Shown here piece by piece: positions 27,663-39,318 of a stretch of DNA of 64,000 bases (the first letter of the stretch is position 1; the number at the start of each line of letters is the position of its first letter). The stretch is from the NCBI GenBank assembly GCA_035456405.1, contig DATIDG010000070.1, forward strand, positions 1 to 64,000, in the 5' to 3' direction. Source of the stretch: JAGVSZ01 sp035456405. Its GTDB lineage: Bacteria; Pseudomonadota; Gammaproteobacteria; Burkholderiales; SG8-39. The position numbers and the translations under genes are program-made. Under the pieces are notes generated by a model. That model searched no databases. It saw only the letters and a list, made by a program, of their open reading frames with translations, and was not told where the DNA came from.

Positions 27663-29107
27663 ATCCGCGCGCTCTTTCCCTCGTTGCGACGCTTTGTCTT
27701 ACCGGCTGCATGGTCGGACCGGACTACGTCCGGCCGCCGGTCGACGCGCCGGCGGCCTACAAGGAGATGGAAGGCTGGAAGCCGGCCGAGCCGCGCGACC
27801 AGCTCGCGCGCGGCAGCTGGTGGGAGATCTTCGGCGATCCCGAGCTCAACGCGCTCGCCGCGCGGGTCGACGTCTCCAACCAGACCATCAAGGTGGCGGA
27901 GGCGAACTTCCGGCAGGCCCGCGCGATCGCGGAGCAGGCGCGCGCGGGACTCTTTCCCACGATCTCCGCAGGTGCGGCCGCGACCCGCAGCAAGTCGCCC
28001 TCGCTCGCGAACGATCCGAACTTCGCGAGCGGCGCGATCAACAACTACAACCTCGTGGCGAACGCGAGCTGGGAGCTGGACCTGTGGGGCCGGGTGCGCC
28101 GCGGCGTCGAGTCGGGCGAGGCGAACTGGCAGGCGAGCGCGGCGGACCTCGAGTCGGTGCGGCTGTCCACGCAGGCGGCGCTGGTCCAGACCTACATCGC
28201 GCTGCGCGTCGCCGACGCCCAGCGCAGGCTGCTCGAGGAGACCGTCGAGGCGTACCGGCGCTCGCTCGAGCTCAATTCGAACCGCTACGCGGCGGGCATC
28301 GCGGCGAAGGTCGACGTGGTGCAGGCGGAGGTGCAGCTCAAGAGCGCGCAGGCGCAGCTCGTCGACGTCGGCGTGGACCGCGCGCAGTTCGAGCACGCGA
28401 TCGCGATCCTGCTCGGCGTGCCGCCCGCCGAGCTCTCCATCCCGCCAGTCACGAAGGTCGTCGCGGCACTGCCCGCAATTCCGGTCGGCGTGCCCTCGGA
28501 GCTGCTCGAGCGCCGGCCCGACATCGCGGCGGCGGAGCGCAGCATGGCCGCCGCGAATGCGCAGATCGGCGTCGCCCAGGCCGCGTTCTATCCGACCCTG
28601 ACGCTGTCGGCGGCGGGCGGCTACCGCAGCGCGAGCTTCGCCGACTGGCTGAGCGCACCCAGCCAGTTCTGGTCGCTCGGCGCGGCCCTGGCCCAGATCC
28701 TCTTCGACGGCGGCCTGCGGCGCGCGGTCTCGGACCAGGCGATCGCCGCGTACGAGGGGCAGGTCGCGCAGTACCGGCAGACGGTCCTCACCGGCTTCCA
28801 GGAGGTCGAGGACAACCTCGCGGCGCTCCGGCTCCTGGAAGAGGAGGCGCGGTTCCTCGACGAGGCGGTGCGCGGCGCGCGGCAGTCCGTGGAGCTGACG
28901 AGCAATCAGTACCGGGCCGGGATCGTCAGCTATCTGAACGTGATCGCCGCGCAGACCATCGCGCTCAACAACGAGCGCACGGCGTTGAACGTCCAGGGCC
29001 GCCGCTTCCTCGCCAGCGTCCAGCTTGTTCGGGCGGTTGGCGGCGGGTGGGACGCCCGATCGCTCGAGGACATCCGGCTGTCGGAGCGGAGTTCGGCCGT
29101 CGATTGA
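27659..29107 (+). CDS. Outer-membrane efflux lipoprotein (NodT/OprM family)
   Basis: This TolC-like outer-membrane channel lipoprotein of 482 residues completes the pump. A signal peptide ends in a lipobox (CLTGC, Cys about residue 17). Then comes the NodT-family start MVGPDYVRPPVDAP, two OEP repeats and segments such as NASWELDLWGRVRRGVES and LLERRPDIAAAERSMAAANAQIGVAQAAFYP that typify the family. The ATG at 27659 overlaps the upstream stop. No terminator is visible in the 212 bases before metH (convergent), only a short GC palindrome at 29287-29300. Confidence 0.92.
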   Translation: MNPRALSLVATLCLTGCMVGPDYVRPPVDAPAAYKEMEGWKPAEPRDQLARGSWWEIFGDPELNALAARVDVSNQTIKVAEANFRQARAIAEQARAGLFPTISAGAAATRSKSPSLANDPNFASGAINNYNLVANASWELDLWGRVRRGVESGEANWQASAADLESVRLSTQAALVQTYIALRVADAQRRLLEETVEAYRRSLELNSNRYAAGIAAKVDVVQAEVQLKSAQAQLVDVGVDRAQFEHAIAILLGVPPAELSIPPVTKVVAALPAIPVGVPSELLERRPDIAAAERSMAAANAQIGVAQAAFYPTLTLSAAGGYRSASFADWLSAPSQFWSLGAALAQILFDGGLRRAVSDQAIAAYEGQVAQYRQTVLTGFQEVEDNLAALRLLEEEARFLDEAVRGARQSVELTSNQYRAGIVSYLNVIAAQTIALNNERTALNVQGRRFLASVQLVRAVGGGWDARSLEDIRLSERSSAVD

Positions 29108-29319
29108 GCAAGGCGCCAGTTTCGCCGCTCGGCTTGCGCCTGGGGCCGCAAACGCCGCGCGTCGGGTCCCGGTGCACCGGGACACATTGAAGCGATAAGG
29201 CGTCCCGGCGCACCACCCGCCGAGCGCGGCGCGGCCCAAGTTGCGGCGCCGGGCGGCAAAACCGGCGTGAGCCGCTAGCGGGCCGCCTCGGCTCGCCGAG
29301 CCGCGATCTCCTCGGAGCG

Positions 29320-33012
<3,693 letters not shown>

Positions 33013-33022
33013 GTCGAAAACG

Positions 33023-33057
33023 AAAAAACCCGTTCAGCCTGCGGGGCAAACGGGTTT
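33023..33057 (-). terminator. Intrinsic terminator in the metH leader
   Basis: Read on the minus strand, AAACCCGTT (33057-33049) pairs with AACGGGTTT (33034-33026), with a further GCC/GGC pair inside the loop, followed by a run of six T (33028-33023). It ends ten bases before the metH ATG and nothing but the metH leader precedes it. A terminator in this position implies conditional readthrough, i.e. transcription attenuation. Confidence 0.85.
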
Positions 33058-33059
33058 CC

Positions 33060-33148
33060 CTCGCTTTAGCCGTATTTTTTTCACCCGGATACTGCGCGAG
33101 ACCGCAACCCGGAGGCGCCCGCAAGCTGAAGCGTCAAATCGGCGCCGA
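33060..33148 (-). promoter_or_regulatory. Candidate SAM-II-class riboswitch aptamer upstream of metH
   Basis: Minus strand: GGCGCC (33146-33141) pairs with GGCGCC (33118-33113) as P1. Its loop carries GATTTGA (33140-33134) and GCTTGC (33125-33120). Downstream lie GTGAAAAAAA and GGCTAAAGCG (33071-33062). CGCTT (33133-33129) can pair with AAGCG (33066-33062), forming the H-type pseudoknot expected of SAM-II. These boxes and their order match my memory of the SAM-II (metA motif) consensus. A segment of about 29 bases between P1 and the GTGAAAA loop is extra compared with short SAM-II examples. Placement before metH fits SAM feedback. Assignment is by eye, not by covariance model. Confidence 0.72.
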
Positions 33149-33154
33149 AGCCAA

Positions 33155-33183
33155 AGGCTACTTTCCCGGTAGGCCCTTGTCAA
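33155..33183 (-). promoter_or_regulatory. metH: Sigma-70 promoter for metH leader
   Basis: Minus strand: a perfect -35 TTGACA (33183-33178), a 17-base spacer and a -10 TAGCCT (33160-33155). The predicted start near 33148-33150 is two to four bases before the P1 stem of the riboswitch, as expected if the transcript begins with the aptamer. A CAACAA-N5-TTGTTG palindrome (33181-33197) overlaps the -35. Confidence 0.7.
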
Positions 33184-33255
33184 CAAACATCTTGTTGCAA
33201 CCGCACGAGACGGCACCACGGCGCTAGAATCGGCGTCCCGCACGAGGCGATCGCC

Positions 33256-33651
33256 ATGAAGCACCTCACCCCCAAGGAAACCGTCGAGTTCCTCAAGACG
33301 AACTCGAACGCGCTGTTCGTCGACTGCCGCAGCGAGATGGAGTACCTCTTCGTAGGCCACCCGGTCGGCGCCCTGCACGTTGCGTGGAACGACGGGCCGG
33401 ACTGGGACGTCAACCCGCACTTCGTCGGGCAGGTGAAGAAGCTCGCGGGCACCAATCACGCGAACCGGCCGATCGTGCTGATCTGCCGCAGCGGCAATCG
33501 CTCGGTCGAGGCCGGCGAGGCGCTGCTCAATGCCGGCTTCACGCAGGTGTACAACGTCCTGCACGGCTTCGAGGGCGAGCTCGACGACAAGCACCACCGC
33601 GGCACGGTCGCGGGCTGGCGGTTCGAAGGGCTGCCGTGGGAACAGTGCTAG
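33256..33651 (+). CDS. Rhodanese-like domain protein
   Basis: This is a single-domain rhodanese of 131 residues, probably a cytoplasmic sulfurtransferase. The active-site loop CRSGNRS starts with the catalytic Cys77, and the upstream FVDCRSEMEYLFVGHPVGALHV is the usual first half of the fold. There is no signal peptide. GAGG lies nine bases before the ATG, and a TAGAAT -10 box is at 33225-33230. It is divergent from metH. Confidence 0.9.
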   Translation: MKHLTPKETVEFLKTNSNALFVDCRSEMEYLFVGHPVGALHVAWNDGPDWDVNPHFVGQVKKLAGTNHANRPIVLICRSGNRSVEAGEALLNAGFTQVYNVLHGFEGELDDKHHRGTVAGWRFEGLPWEQC

Positions 33652-33660
33652 TTGTGCCGA

Positions 33661-33682
33661 CATCGGCGATGTCTCGCCGATG
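33661..33682. repeat. Inverted repeat downstream of rhodanese gene
   Basis: CATCGGCGA and TCGCCGATG form a perfect 9-bp stem around a TGTC loop, nine bases after the rhodanese stop codon. No T-run follows. It may be an RNA-end hairpin or a protein-binding palindrome. Confidence 0.55.
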
Positions 33683-33693
33683 ACGTCATAACT

Positions 33694-33738
33694 GCGCGCG
33701 TTGGAGCACCGCCGGAGGCAGCGGTGCTCAACGCGCGC
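33694..33738. repeat. Long inverted repeat between rhodanese and MFS genes
   Basis: GCGCGCGTTGGAGCACCGC (33694-33712) pairs with 33721-33738 over 18 bp with one bulged G and an 8-base loop. It is only 11 bases after another perfect hairpin and lacks a T-run. The remaining bases to the MFS GTG (33786) show nothing else. Confidence 0.65.
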
Positions 33739-33785
33739 AAGGTCCGGCGATTACACGCAATCGCACGCGGGAACTCCGACCGATT

Positions 33786-35081
33786 GTGACTTCGTCTCGT
33801 TCTTCCGCATACCCGCCCCTCGTCGTTGCCTGCACGGTCTGGGGGCTCGGCGCGGCGCTCTACCTCATCGGCTTCTTCCAGCGCGTCGCGCCCGCGGTGC
33901 TGACCCGCGAGCTGTCGACCGAGTTCGCGCTGACCGCGGCGGCGCTCGGCAACCTCTCCGCGGTCTACTTCTACAGCTACGTCGCGATGCAGATTCCTAC
34001 GGGGCTGCTCGCCGACCACTGGGGACCGCGGCGTACGCTCACGTTGGGCGGCATCCTGGCGGCTCTTGGCGCTGTGCTCTTCGGCCTGGCCGACAGCTAC
34101 ACGCTCGTCGCGCTCGGGCGGCTGCTGATCGGCGGCGCGGTGGGCGTGGCTTTCGTGTCGATGCTCAAGCTGTCGACGCACTGGTTCGATCCGTCGCGCT
34201 TCGCGACGATAACCGGCGTTGCGGTCGCGACCGGCGTCATCGGCGCAGTGTCGGCCGGCGCACCGCTACGGTTCGCGGCGGACGCTCTCGGCTGGCGGCA
34301 CGTGATGGTGGCCAGCGGCGCGCTGACCGCGCTCGTCGCGATCGCAAGCTGGCTCGTCGTGCGCGACGACCCGCGCCTCAGCGGCTACCGCAGCTACATG
34401 CCGGAGGGCAGGCCCGGCGCAGTCGGCCACTCGGTGCTCGGCGGGCTGCAGATCTGCTTCCGGTCGCGGAACACGTGGCTCGTGTTCTTCATCAACGGCG
34501 CCGTCGCGGGCGCGCCGCTGACCTTCGCCGGGCTGTGGGGCGTGCCGTTTCTCACGACGCACTACGCGCTCTCCACCCCGGCGGCCGCCGGCATGGCGTC
34601 CCTTCTGCTCATCGCGTGGGCGGTCGGCGGCCCGTTCCTCGGGGCGCTGTCTGACCGGATGGGCGAACGCCAGCCGACCTATCTGGTCGGCGTCGCGACG
34701 GCGTTCATCGGCTGGGTCATCGTGATCTTCGTAGAGGAACTGCCGGTGGCCGGGCTCGCGGCAACGCTGATCGTGATCGGCCTGGCCTCGGCGGCGGTGA
34801 TGGTCGGATTCGCGCTGGTGAAGGAGACTGTGCCGCCTTCGCTCGCAGGGACGGCCGGCGGCATCACGAACATGGGGAACATGCTCGGCGGCATGCTGCT
34901 GCAGCCTGCGGTCGGCTGGGTGCTCGACCGGATGTGGGGCGGCGAGACGGCGGACGGCGTACGGGTGTTCGATCTCGACGCGTACCGCGCCGGGTTCCTG
35001 CTGATGCTCGCGTGGATCGGCGTCGCAGTCGCACTGGTGCTGTTCACGCGCGAGACGCACTGCCGCCAGCTCGTGCGCTGA
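33786..35081 (+). CDS. MFS transporter
   Basis: This is a major-facilitator-superfamily inner-membrane transporter of 431 residues with 12 predicted spans. The motif A-like loop GLLADHWGPRRTLTLGG lies between spans 2 and 3, and GALSDRMGERQPTYL lies at the equivalent loop of the second half. The start is GTG at 33786. Substrate unknown. It ends only 7 bases from the convergent acyl-CoA ligase gene, with no terminator between. Confidence 0.88.
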   Translation: MTSSRSSAYPPLVVACTVWGLGAALYLIGFFQRVAPAVLTRELSTEFALTAAALGNLSAVYFYSYVAMQIPTGLLADHWGPRRTLTLGGILAALGAVLFGLADSYTLVALGRLLIGGAVGVAFVSMLKLSTHWFDPSRFATITGVAVATGVIGAVSAGAPLRFAADALGWRHVMVASGALTALVAIASWLVVRDDPRLSGYRSYMPEGRPGAVGHSVLGGLQICFRSRNTWLVFFINGAVAGAPLTFAGLWGVPFLTTHYALSTPAAAGMASLLLIAWAVGGPFLGALSDRMGERQPTYLVGVATAFIGWVIVIFVEELPVAGLAATLIVIGLASAAVMVGFALVKETVPPSLAGTAGGITNMGNMLGGMLLQPAVGWVLDRMWGGETADGVRVFDLDAYRAGFLLMLAWIGVAVALVLFTRETHCRQLVR

Positions 35082-35088
35082 CCGGAAA

Positions 35089-36555
35089 CTACTCGCTGCC
35101 GAGAAACGCCTCGCGCAGCCGGCGGCGCTGCAGCTTGCCGGTCGCGGTCTTCGGCAGCTCGCCCAGCCAGCGGACCTCGCGCGGCCGCTTCAGCTTCGGC
35201 AGGGCGTCGACGGCCATCTGCATCGAGCCTTGGGCGACCTCTTCCTGTCCCGCGGCCGCGACGGCGAAGACCGCGATCGACGACAGGCCGTCGGCATTCC
35301 GGAAGCCCACTGCGGCGAGCTCCTGGACGCTCGGCCCGCAGGCGGCCGCGAGCCCCTGCTCGACCTCGAGGACGCTTACCCACTGCCCGGAGATCTTGAG
35401 CATGTCGTCGTCACGGCCGCGGAGCGTCCAGCGACCGTCGGCCGCGCGCTGGAACAGGTCGCCGGGCGAAAACCAGCCGTCGCGGAAGGTCTCACGGTCG
35501 GCGTCCGGGCGCTGCCAGTAGCCGAGCGCGACCGAAGGGTGTCGCAGCCACAGCCGGTGCGGCGTTCCGGGCTCGGGCATCGGATCGGGTAGCCGCAGCT
35601 CGACGCGCGGCGCGAGCGTCAGCACGTCGCTTTCATCGCCGCAGTGGAACATCAGGAAGATCGTCTCCGAGGTGCCATACCCGCTGAGCGGCTCCAGCCC
35701 CGTCGCCTCGCGCCACCCGCGCCGCACCGCAAGCGGTAGTGCCTCGCCGGCGGAAACGTATCGCCGCACGCCGTTCAAACGCCTTGCGACCCCGGTCTGG
35801 AGCATCTTCAGATACAGAGTCGGGACGCTAAAGAGCAGCGTGGGCCGGTGCCTGGCGACGACTTCCGCCACGCGCTCGGCGGTCGGCCACTCGTGATCGA
35901 GGACGAGCGTCGCGCCGAGCCGCAGGCCCGCGCACAGACCGTTGCCCAGCGCGTAAGCAAAGAAGAGCTTCGACGACGCGTAGAACCTGTCCTCGGGCGT
36001 CGCGCCGAGCACGGCGGTCGCGCAGTCCGTCGCGGCGATCACGGCGCGGTGGCCGTGGATCACGCCTTTCGGCAGGCCGGTCGTTCCGGAGGTGTAGATC
36101 CAGAGCGCCATGTCCTCGCCGGCGCGTGCTGCGGGCGGGATCGGCGCGGCGCGCGTCGCGGCGGCGAGGAAGTCCGCGGCGAGGATCGGACACGGCGGTC
36201 GCGACGCGCCCTGCGCGAGGCGCTCGAGCAGCGGCCTCCCTTCCGACGTGCACCACGCGAAGCGCGCGCCGCTCTCCTGCAGGATCGAGTTGAGTTCGCG
36301 CTCAAACAGGCGCGAGTTGAGCCCGACTGCGACGCCGCCGGCCCAGATCGCACCGAGATAGGCGACCACCCAGCCGATCGAGTCGGGTGCGAGGACAAGC
36401 ACACGGTCGTCCGGCGCGAGGCCGAGCGCGCGCCACGCGGCACCCGCCCGCGCGACCGCGTCGCGCAGCTCGCGATAGGTGATGCGCTCGTCGCCATCCT
36501 CGATCGCGACCTTATCGTCGCGGCCGGCGGCGAGGAGGTATTCGGCGGCGTTCAT
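35089..36555 (-). CDS. AMP-dependent acyl-CoA ligase, benzoate-CoA ligase-like
   Basis: This is a 488-residue member of the acyl-adenylate-forming family that activates a carboxylic acid with ATP and CoA. Visible motifs: P-loop YTSGTTGLPKGVIHGH, YGTSETIF (A5), GWFSPGDLF (A7), GRDDDMLKISGQWVS (A8) and the catalytic Lys region LPKTATGKLQRR (A10). The N-terminus NAAEYLLAAGRDDKVAI resembles benzoate/hydroxybenzoate-CoA ligases, and the divergent MarR gene fits aromatic-acid control, but substrate is not proven. I chose the ATG at 36555; an in-frame GTG at 36585 would add ten residues. Confidence 0.85.
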   Translation of the reverse strand: MNAAEYLLAAGRDDKVAIEDGDERITYRELRDAVARAGAAWRALGLAPDDRVLVLAPDSIGWVVAYLGAIWAGGVAVGLNSRLFERELNSILQESGARFAWCTSEGRPLLERLAQGASRPPCPILAADFLAAATRAAPIPPAARAGEDMALWIYTSGTTGLPKGVIHGHRAVIAATDCATAVLGATPEDRFYASSKLFFAYALGNGLCAGLRLGATLVLDHEWPTAERVAEVVARHRPTLLFSVPTLYLKMLQTGVARRLNGVRRYVSAGEALPLAVRRGWREATGLEPLSGYGTSETIFLMFHCGDESDVLTLAPRVELRLPDPMPEPGTPHRLWLRHPSVALGYWQRPDADRETFRDGWFSPGDLFQRAADGRWTLRGRDDDMLKISGQWVSVLEVEQGLAAACGPSVQELAAVGFRNADGLSSIAVFAVAAAGQEEVAQGSMQMAVDALPKLKRPREVRWLGELPKTATGKLQRRRLREAFLGSE

Positions 36556-36729
36556 GCTGCTCGCCAGCCGCGTATCAGTTGCCACAGAGCCCCAGTAGTC
36601 AACAGCTTCACCAGGAGAGTGAGTAATCCCAAACGAATTGGTGATCGGCGTTCCCTATTCGCGCGACCCAGCGCGAGGCACCGTGCCAGGGGGGTCCGGC
36701 AGATCGACGATCCCAGTCTTCCATCACGG

Positions 36730-36758
36730 TTGTTTACGGAGTCGCCGACAGCTACGAT
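36730..36758 (+). promoter_or_regulatory. Candidate sigma-70 promoter for the MarR gene
   Basis: TTGTTT (36730-36735), a 17-base spacer and TACGAT (36753-36758) lie just before the MarR start. The predicted transcript would begin about 10 bases before the ATG, leaving no room for a normal Shine-Dalgarno sequence. An imperfect TTTG-N5-CAAA repeat overlaps the start codon and could be an autoregulatory operator. Confidence 0.5.
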
Positions 36759-36775
36759 CGTGCAGCACCGTTTGC

Positions 36776-37261
36776 ATGTCAAATAGTTTGGAGCGCAAGC
36801 AGTCTCGCCCCGCTGCCCCGCCGGCCTCAGCACCCGGCGACGAGCTCGACCACGGGACGCTGCCCGACCTCCTCGGCTACCAGCTCCGGCTCGCGCAGCT
36901 CGCGGTGTTCCGCGACTTCGGTGCCACGGCGGGCGATCTCGGCGCGTCGCCGGGACGGTTCGGCATGCTCGTGCTGATCGAGGCGAACCCCGGGGTCACG
37001 CAGAGCCGGCTCGCCCGCGCCGTGGGTCTCGACCGCTCGACGATGGTCGCCGTGCTCGACCAGCTGGAAGGGCGCGGCTTCCTCGAGCGACGTCAGGGCG
37101 AGGACCGGCGTACGAACGGCCTGTGGCTGACGAAAGAGGGGCGTGCGCTGCTCGCTAAGATGAAACCTCGCGTCAGCGCGCACGAGGACCGGATCGCCCA
37201 CCGACTTTCCGAGGAGGAGCGGCGGACGCTGCTCGCGCTGCTTGCACGGCTCAACGGCTGA
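36776..37261 (+). CDS. MarR family transcriptional regulator
   Basis: This 161-residue regulator has a winged helix-turn-helix core: LGASPGRFGMLVLIEANPGVTQSRLARAVGLDRSTMVAVLDQLEGRGFLERR, then the wing GEDRRTNGLWLTKEGRALL. MarR proteins are usually ligand-released repressors of a divergent gene. Here that gene is the acyl-CoA ligase, so its aromatic-acid substrate or CoA ester is the likely inducer (inference). An open frame extends upstream, but the ATG at 36776 fits the family length and the promoter found just before it. Confidence 0.88.
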   Translation: MSNSLERKQSRPAAPPASAPGDELDHGTLPDLLGYQLRLAQLAVFRDFGATAGDLGASPGRFGMLVLIEANPGVTQSRLARAVGLDRSTMVAVLDQLEGRGFLERRQGEDRRTNGLWLTKEGRALLAKMKPRVSAHEDRIAHRLSEEERRTLLALLARLNG

Positions 37262-37309
37262 GCTGGGCCGGCGCGCAATCCGATCGCGGATCCGTCACGA
37301 ACGGCGGCC

Positions 37310-37341
37310 AAAAAAATGAGGGCGCCGCTGTCGGCGCCCTC
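37310..37341 (-). terminator. Intrinsic terminator after amtB
   Basis: A perfect 9-bp stem (37318-37326 with 37333-37341, GAGGGCGCC type) with a 6-base loop is followed on the minus strand by A and seven T (37316-37310). It closes the porin-glnK-amtB operon. A smaller GAGCCC/GGGCTC hairpin (37347-37362) precedes it. Confidence 0.9.
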
Positions 37342-37384
37342 CAAGCGAGCCCTCTCGGGCTCAGCCCCTGCTACATGGGTTGGC

Positions 37385-38914
37385 TCAGCCGTGGTACGCG
37401 GTCTCGCCGTGAGAGTTCACGTCCAGGCCTTCGCGCTCCTCTTCCTCGGTCACGCGCAGACCGACGATCAGATCGGCGATCTTGTAGGCGATGAACGCCA
37501 CAACCCCCGACCAGACGATCGTCACGCCGACCGCTTTCGCCTGGACCCAGACCTGCTCGCCGATGCTGCTAAAGCCCGTCGCGGCCGTGACCCAGTCGGT
37601 CACGAAGCCCGGCCCGCCGAGCCCGGGCGCGTTGAACACGCCCGTCAGGAGCGCCCCGAGGACCCCGCCCACCGCATGAACGCCGAAGACGTCGAGCGAG
37701 TCGTCCGCACCGAGCATGCGCTTCAGGCCGTTCACGCCCCACAGGCAGACGAGGCCCGCAGCGAGGCCGATGACGAACGCGCCAGGGACGCCGACGTTGC
37801 CGGCGGCCGGAGTGATTGCCACCAGGCCCGCGACCGCGCCCGACGCGGCGCCGAGCATCGAGGGTTTGCCCTTGAAGATCCACTCCCCGAACGACCACGA
37901 GAGCACCGCGCACGCCGTAGCGAGGAAGGTGTTCAAAAATGCAAGTGCCGCGGAGTTGCCCGCTTCGAGCGCCGAACCGGCGTTGAACCCGAACCAGCCC
38001 ACCCACAGGAGCGAGGCGCCGATCATGGTGAGCGGCAGGTTGTGCGGCGACATCGCCTCACGGCCCCACCCGATGCGTTTACCCGCGAGATAAGCACCCA
38101 CGAGACCCGCCACGCCCGCATTGATGTGCACCACCGTGCCGCCGGCGAAATCGAGCGCGCCCCACTGCCAGATCATCCCGGCCTTGGCGTTCAGCTCGTC
38201 GACCAGCTTCGGATCCGTGTAGGCGTCCGGCCCCATCCAGAACCACACCATGTGCGCGATCGGCGCATATGCGAACGTGAACCAGATCACCATGAAGATC
38301 AGCACGGCCGAAAACTTGATGCGTTCCGCGAACGCCCCGACGATCAGGGCGCAGGTGATCGCCGCAAAGGTCGCCTGGAAGGCGATGAACACGATCTCCG
38401 GGATCACCACGCCCTTGCTGAAAGTCGCAGCCATCGCGAACTCGCCCTTGCCTGCGTCGAGCGCGCCGCTCAGGAACAGGCGATCGAAGCCGCCGAAGAA
38501 GGCGTTGCCTTCGGTGAAGGCGAGGCTGTAGCCGTAGACGCACCACAGCACGGTGATCAGCGAGAACGTCACGAACACCTGCATCAGCACCGACAGCATG
38601 TTCTTGGCGCGGACCATCCCGCCGTAGAACAGCGCGAGCGCCGGGATGCTCATCATGATGACGAGCGCGGTGGACATTAGCATCCACGCGACGTCGCCTT
38701 TGTTCGGGCTCGGAGCCGCCGGCTTGGCCTCTTCCTTCTTCTCCTCGACCTTGACCGTCTCGGTCACCGTCCCGGCCTTCGCGTCGACCTTCACCGTGTC
38801 GGTGACGGTCGTCGTCGTGGCCGCAGGCGCGCCCTTGTCCTGAGCGAGGGCAATGCCCGGGGCGCCCAGCGTTACTGCGCCGAAGAGCGCGAGCAGCGCA
38901 ATCAGCTTTTTCAT
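37385..38914 (-). CDS. amtB: Ammonium transporter AmtB with periplasmic N-terminal extension
   Basis: This is an ammonium channel of the Amt/Rh family with 509 residues and 11 predicted spans. A cleavable-looking signal peptide (1-24, ending ALAQ) is followed by a 45-residue polar linker with the repeated motif TVTxTVKV and a Glu/Lys-rich stretch, then the Amt core starting GDVAWMLMSTALVIMMSIPALALFYGGMVRAKN. Core signatures include the conserved AGGTVVHINAGVAGLVGA. The C-terminal cytoplasmic tail, where PII proteins dock, is present. It lies 12 bases after glnK, whose product would block the pore under nitrogen excess. Confidence 0.95.
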   Translation of the reverse strand: MKKLIALLALFGAVTLGAPGIALAQDKGAPAATTTTVTDTVKVDAKAGTVTETVKVEEKKEEAKPAAPSPNKGDVAWMLMSTALVIMMSIPALALFYGGMVRAKNMLSVLMQVFVTFSLITVLWCVYGYSLAFTEGNAFFGGFDRLFLSGALDAGKGEFAMAATFSKGVVIPEIVFIAFQATFAAITCALIVGAFAERIKFSAVLIFMVIWFTFAYAPIAHMVWFWMGPDAYTDPKLVDELNAKAGMIWQWGALDFAGGTVVHINAGVAGLVGAYLAGKRIGWGREAMSPHNLPLTMIGASLLWVGWFGFNAGSALEAGNSAALAFLNTFLATACAVLSWSFGEWIFKGKPSMLGAASGAVAGLVAITPAAGNVGVPGAFVIGLAAGLVCLWGVNGLKRMLGADDSLDVFGVHAVGGVLGALLTGVFNAPGLGGPGFVTDWVTAATGFSSIGEQVWVQAKAVGVTIVWSGVVAFIAYKIADLIVGLRVTEEEEREGLDVNSHGETAYHG

Positions 38915-38926
38915 GGATGTGCTCCC

Positions 38927-39265
<339 letters not shown>

Positions 39266-39318
39266 GTGGATTTCCCTCGCTTTTGGGCGGGCGGGGCGGA
39301 AGCCCGCGCCCGTCTCGA

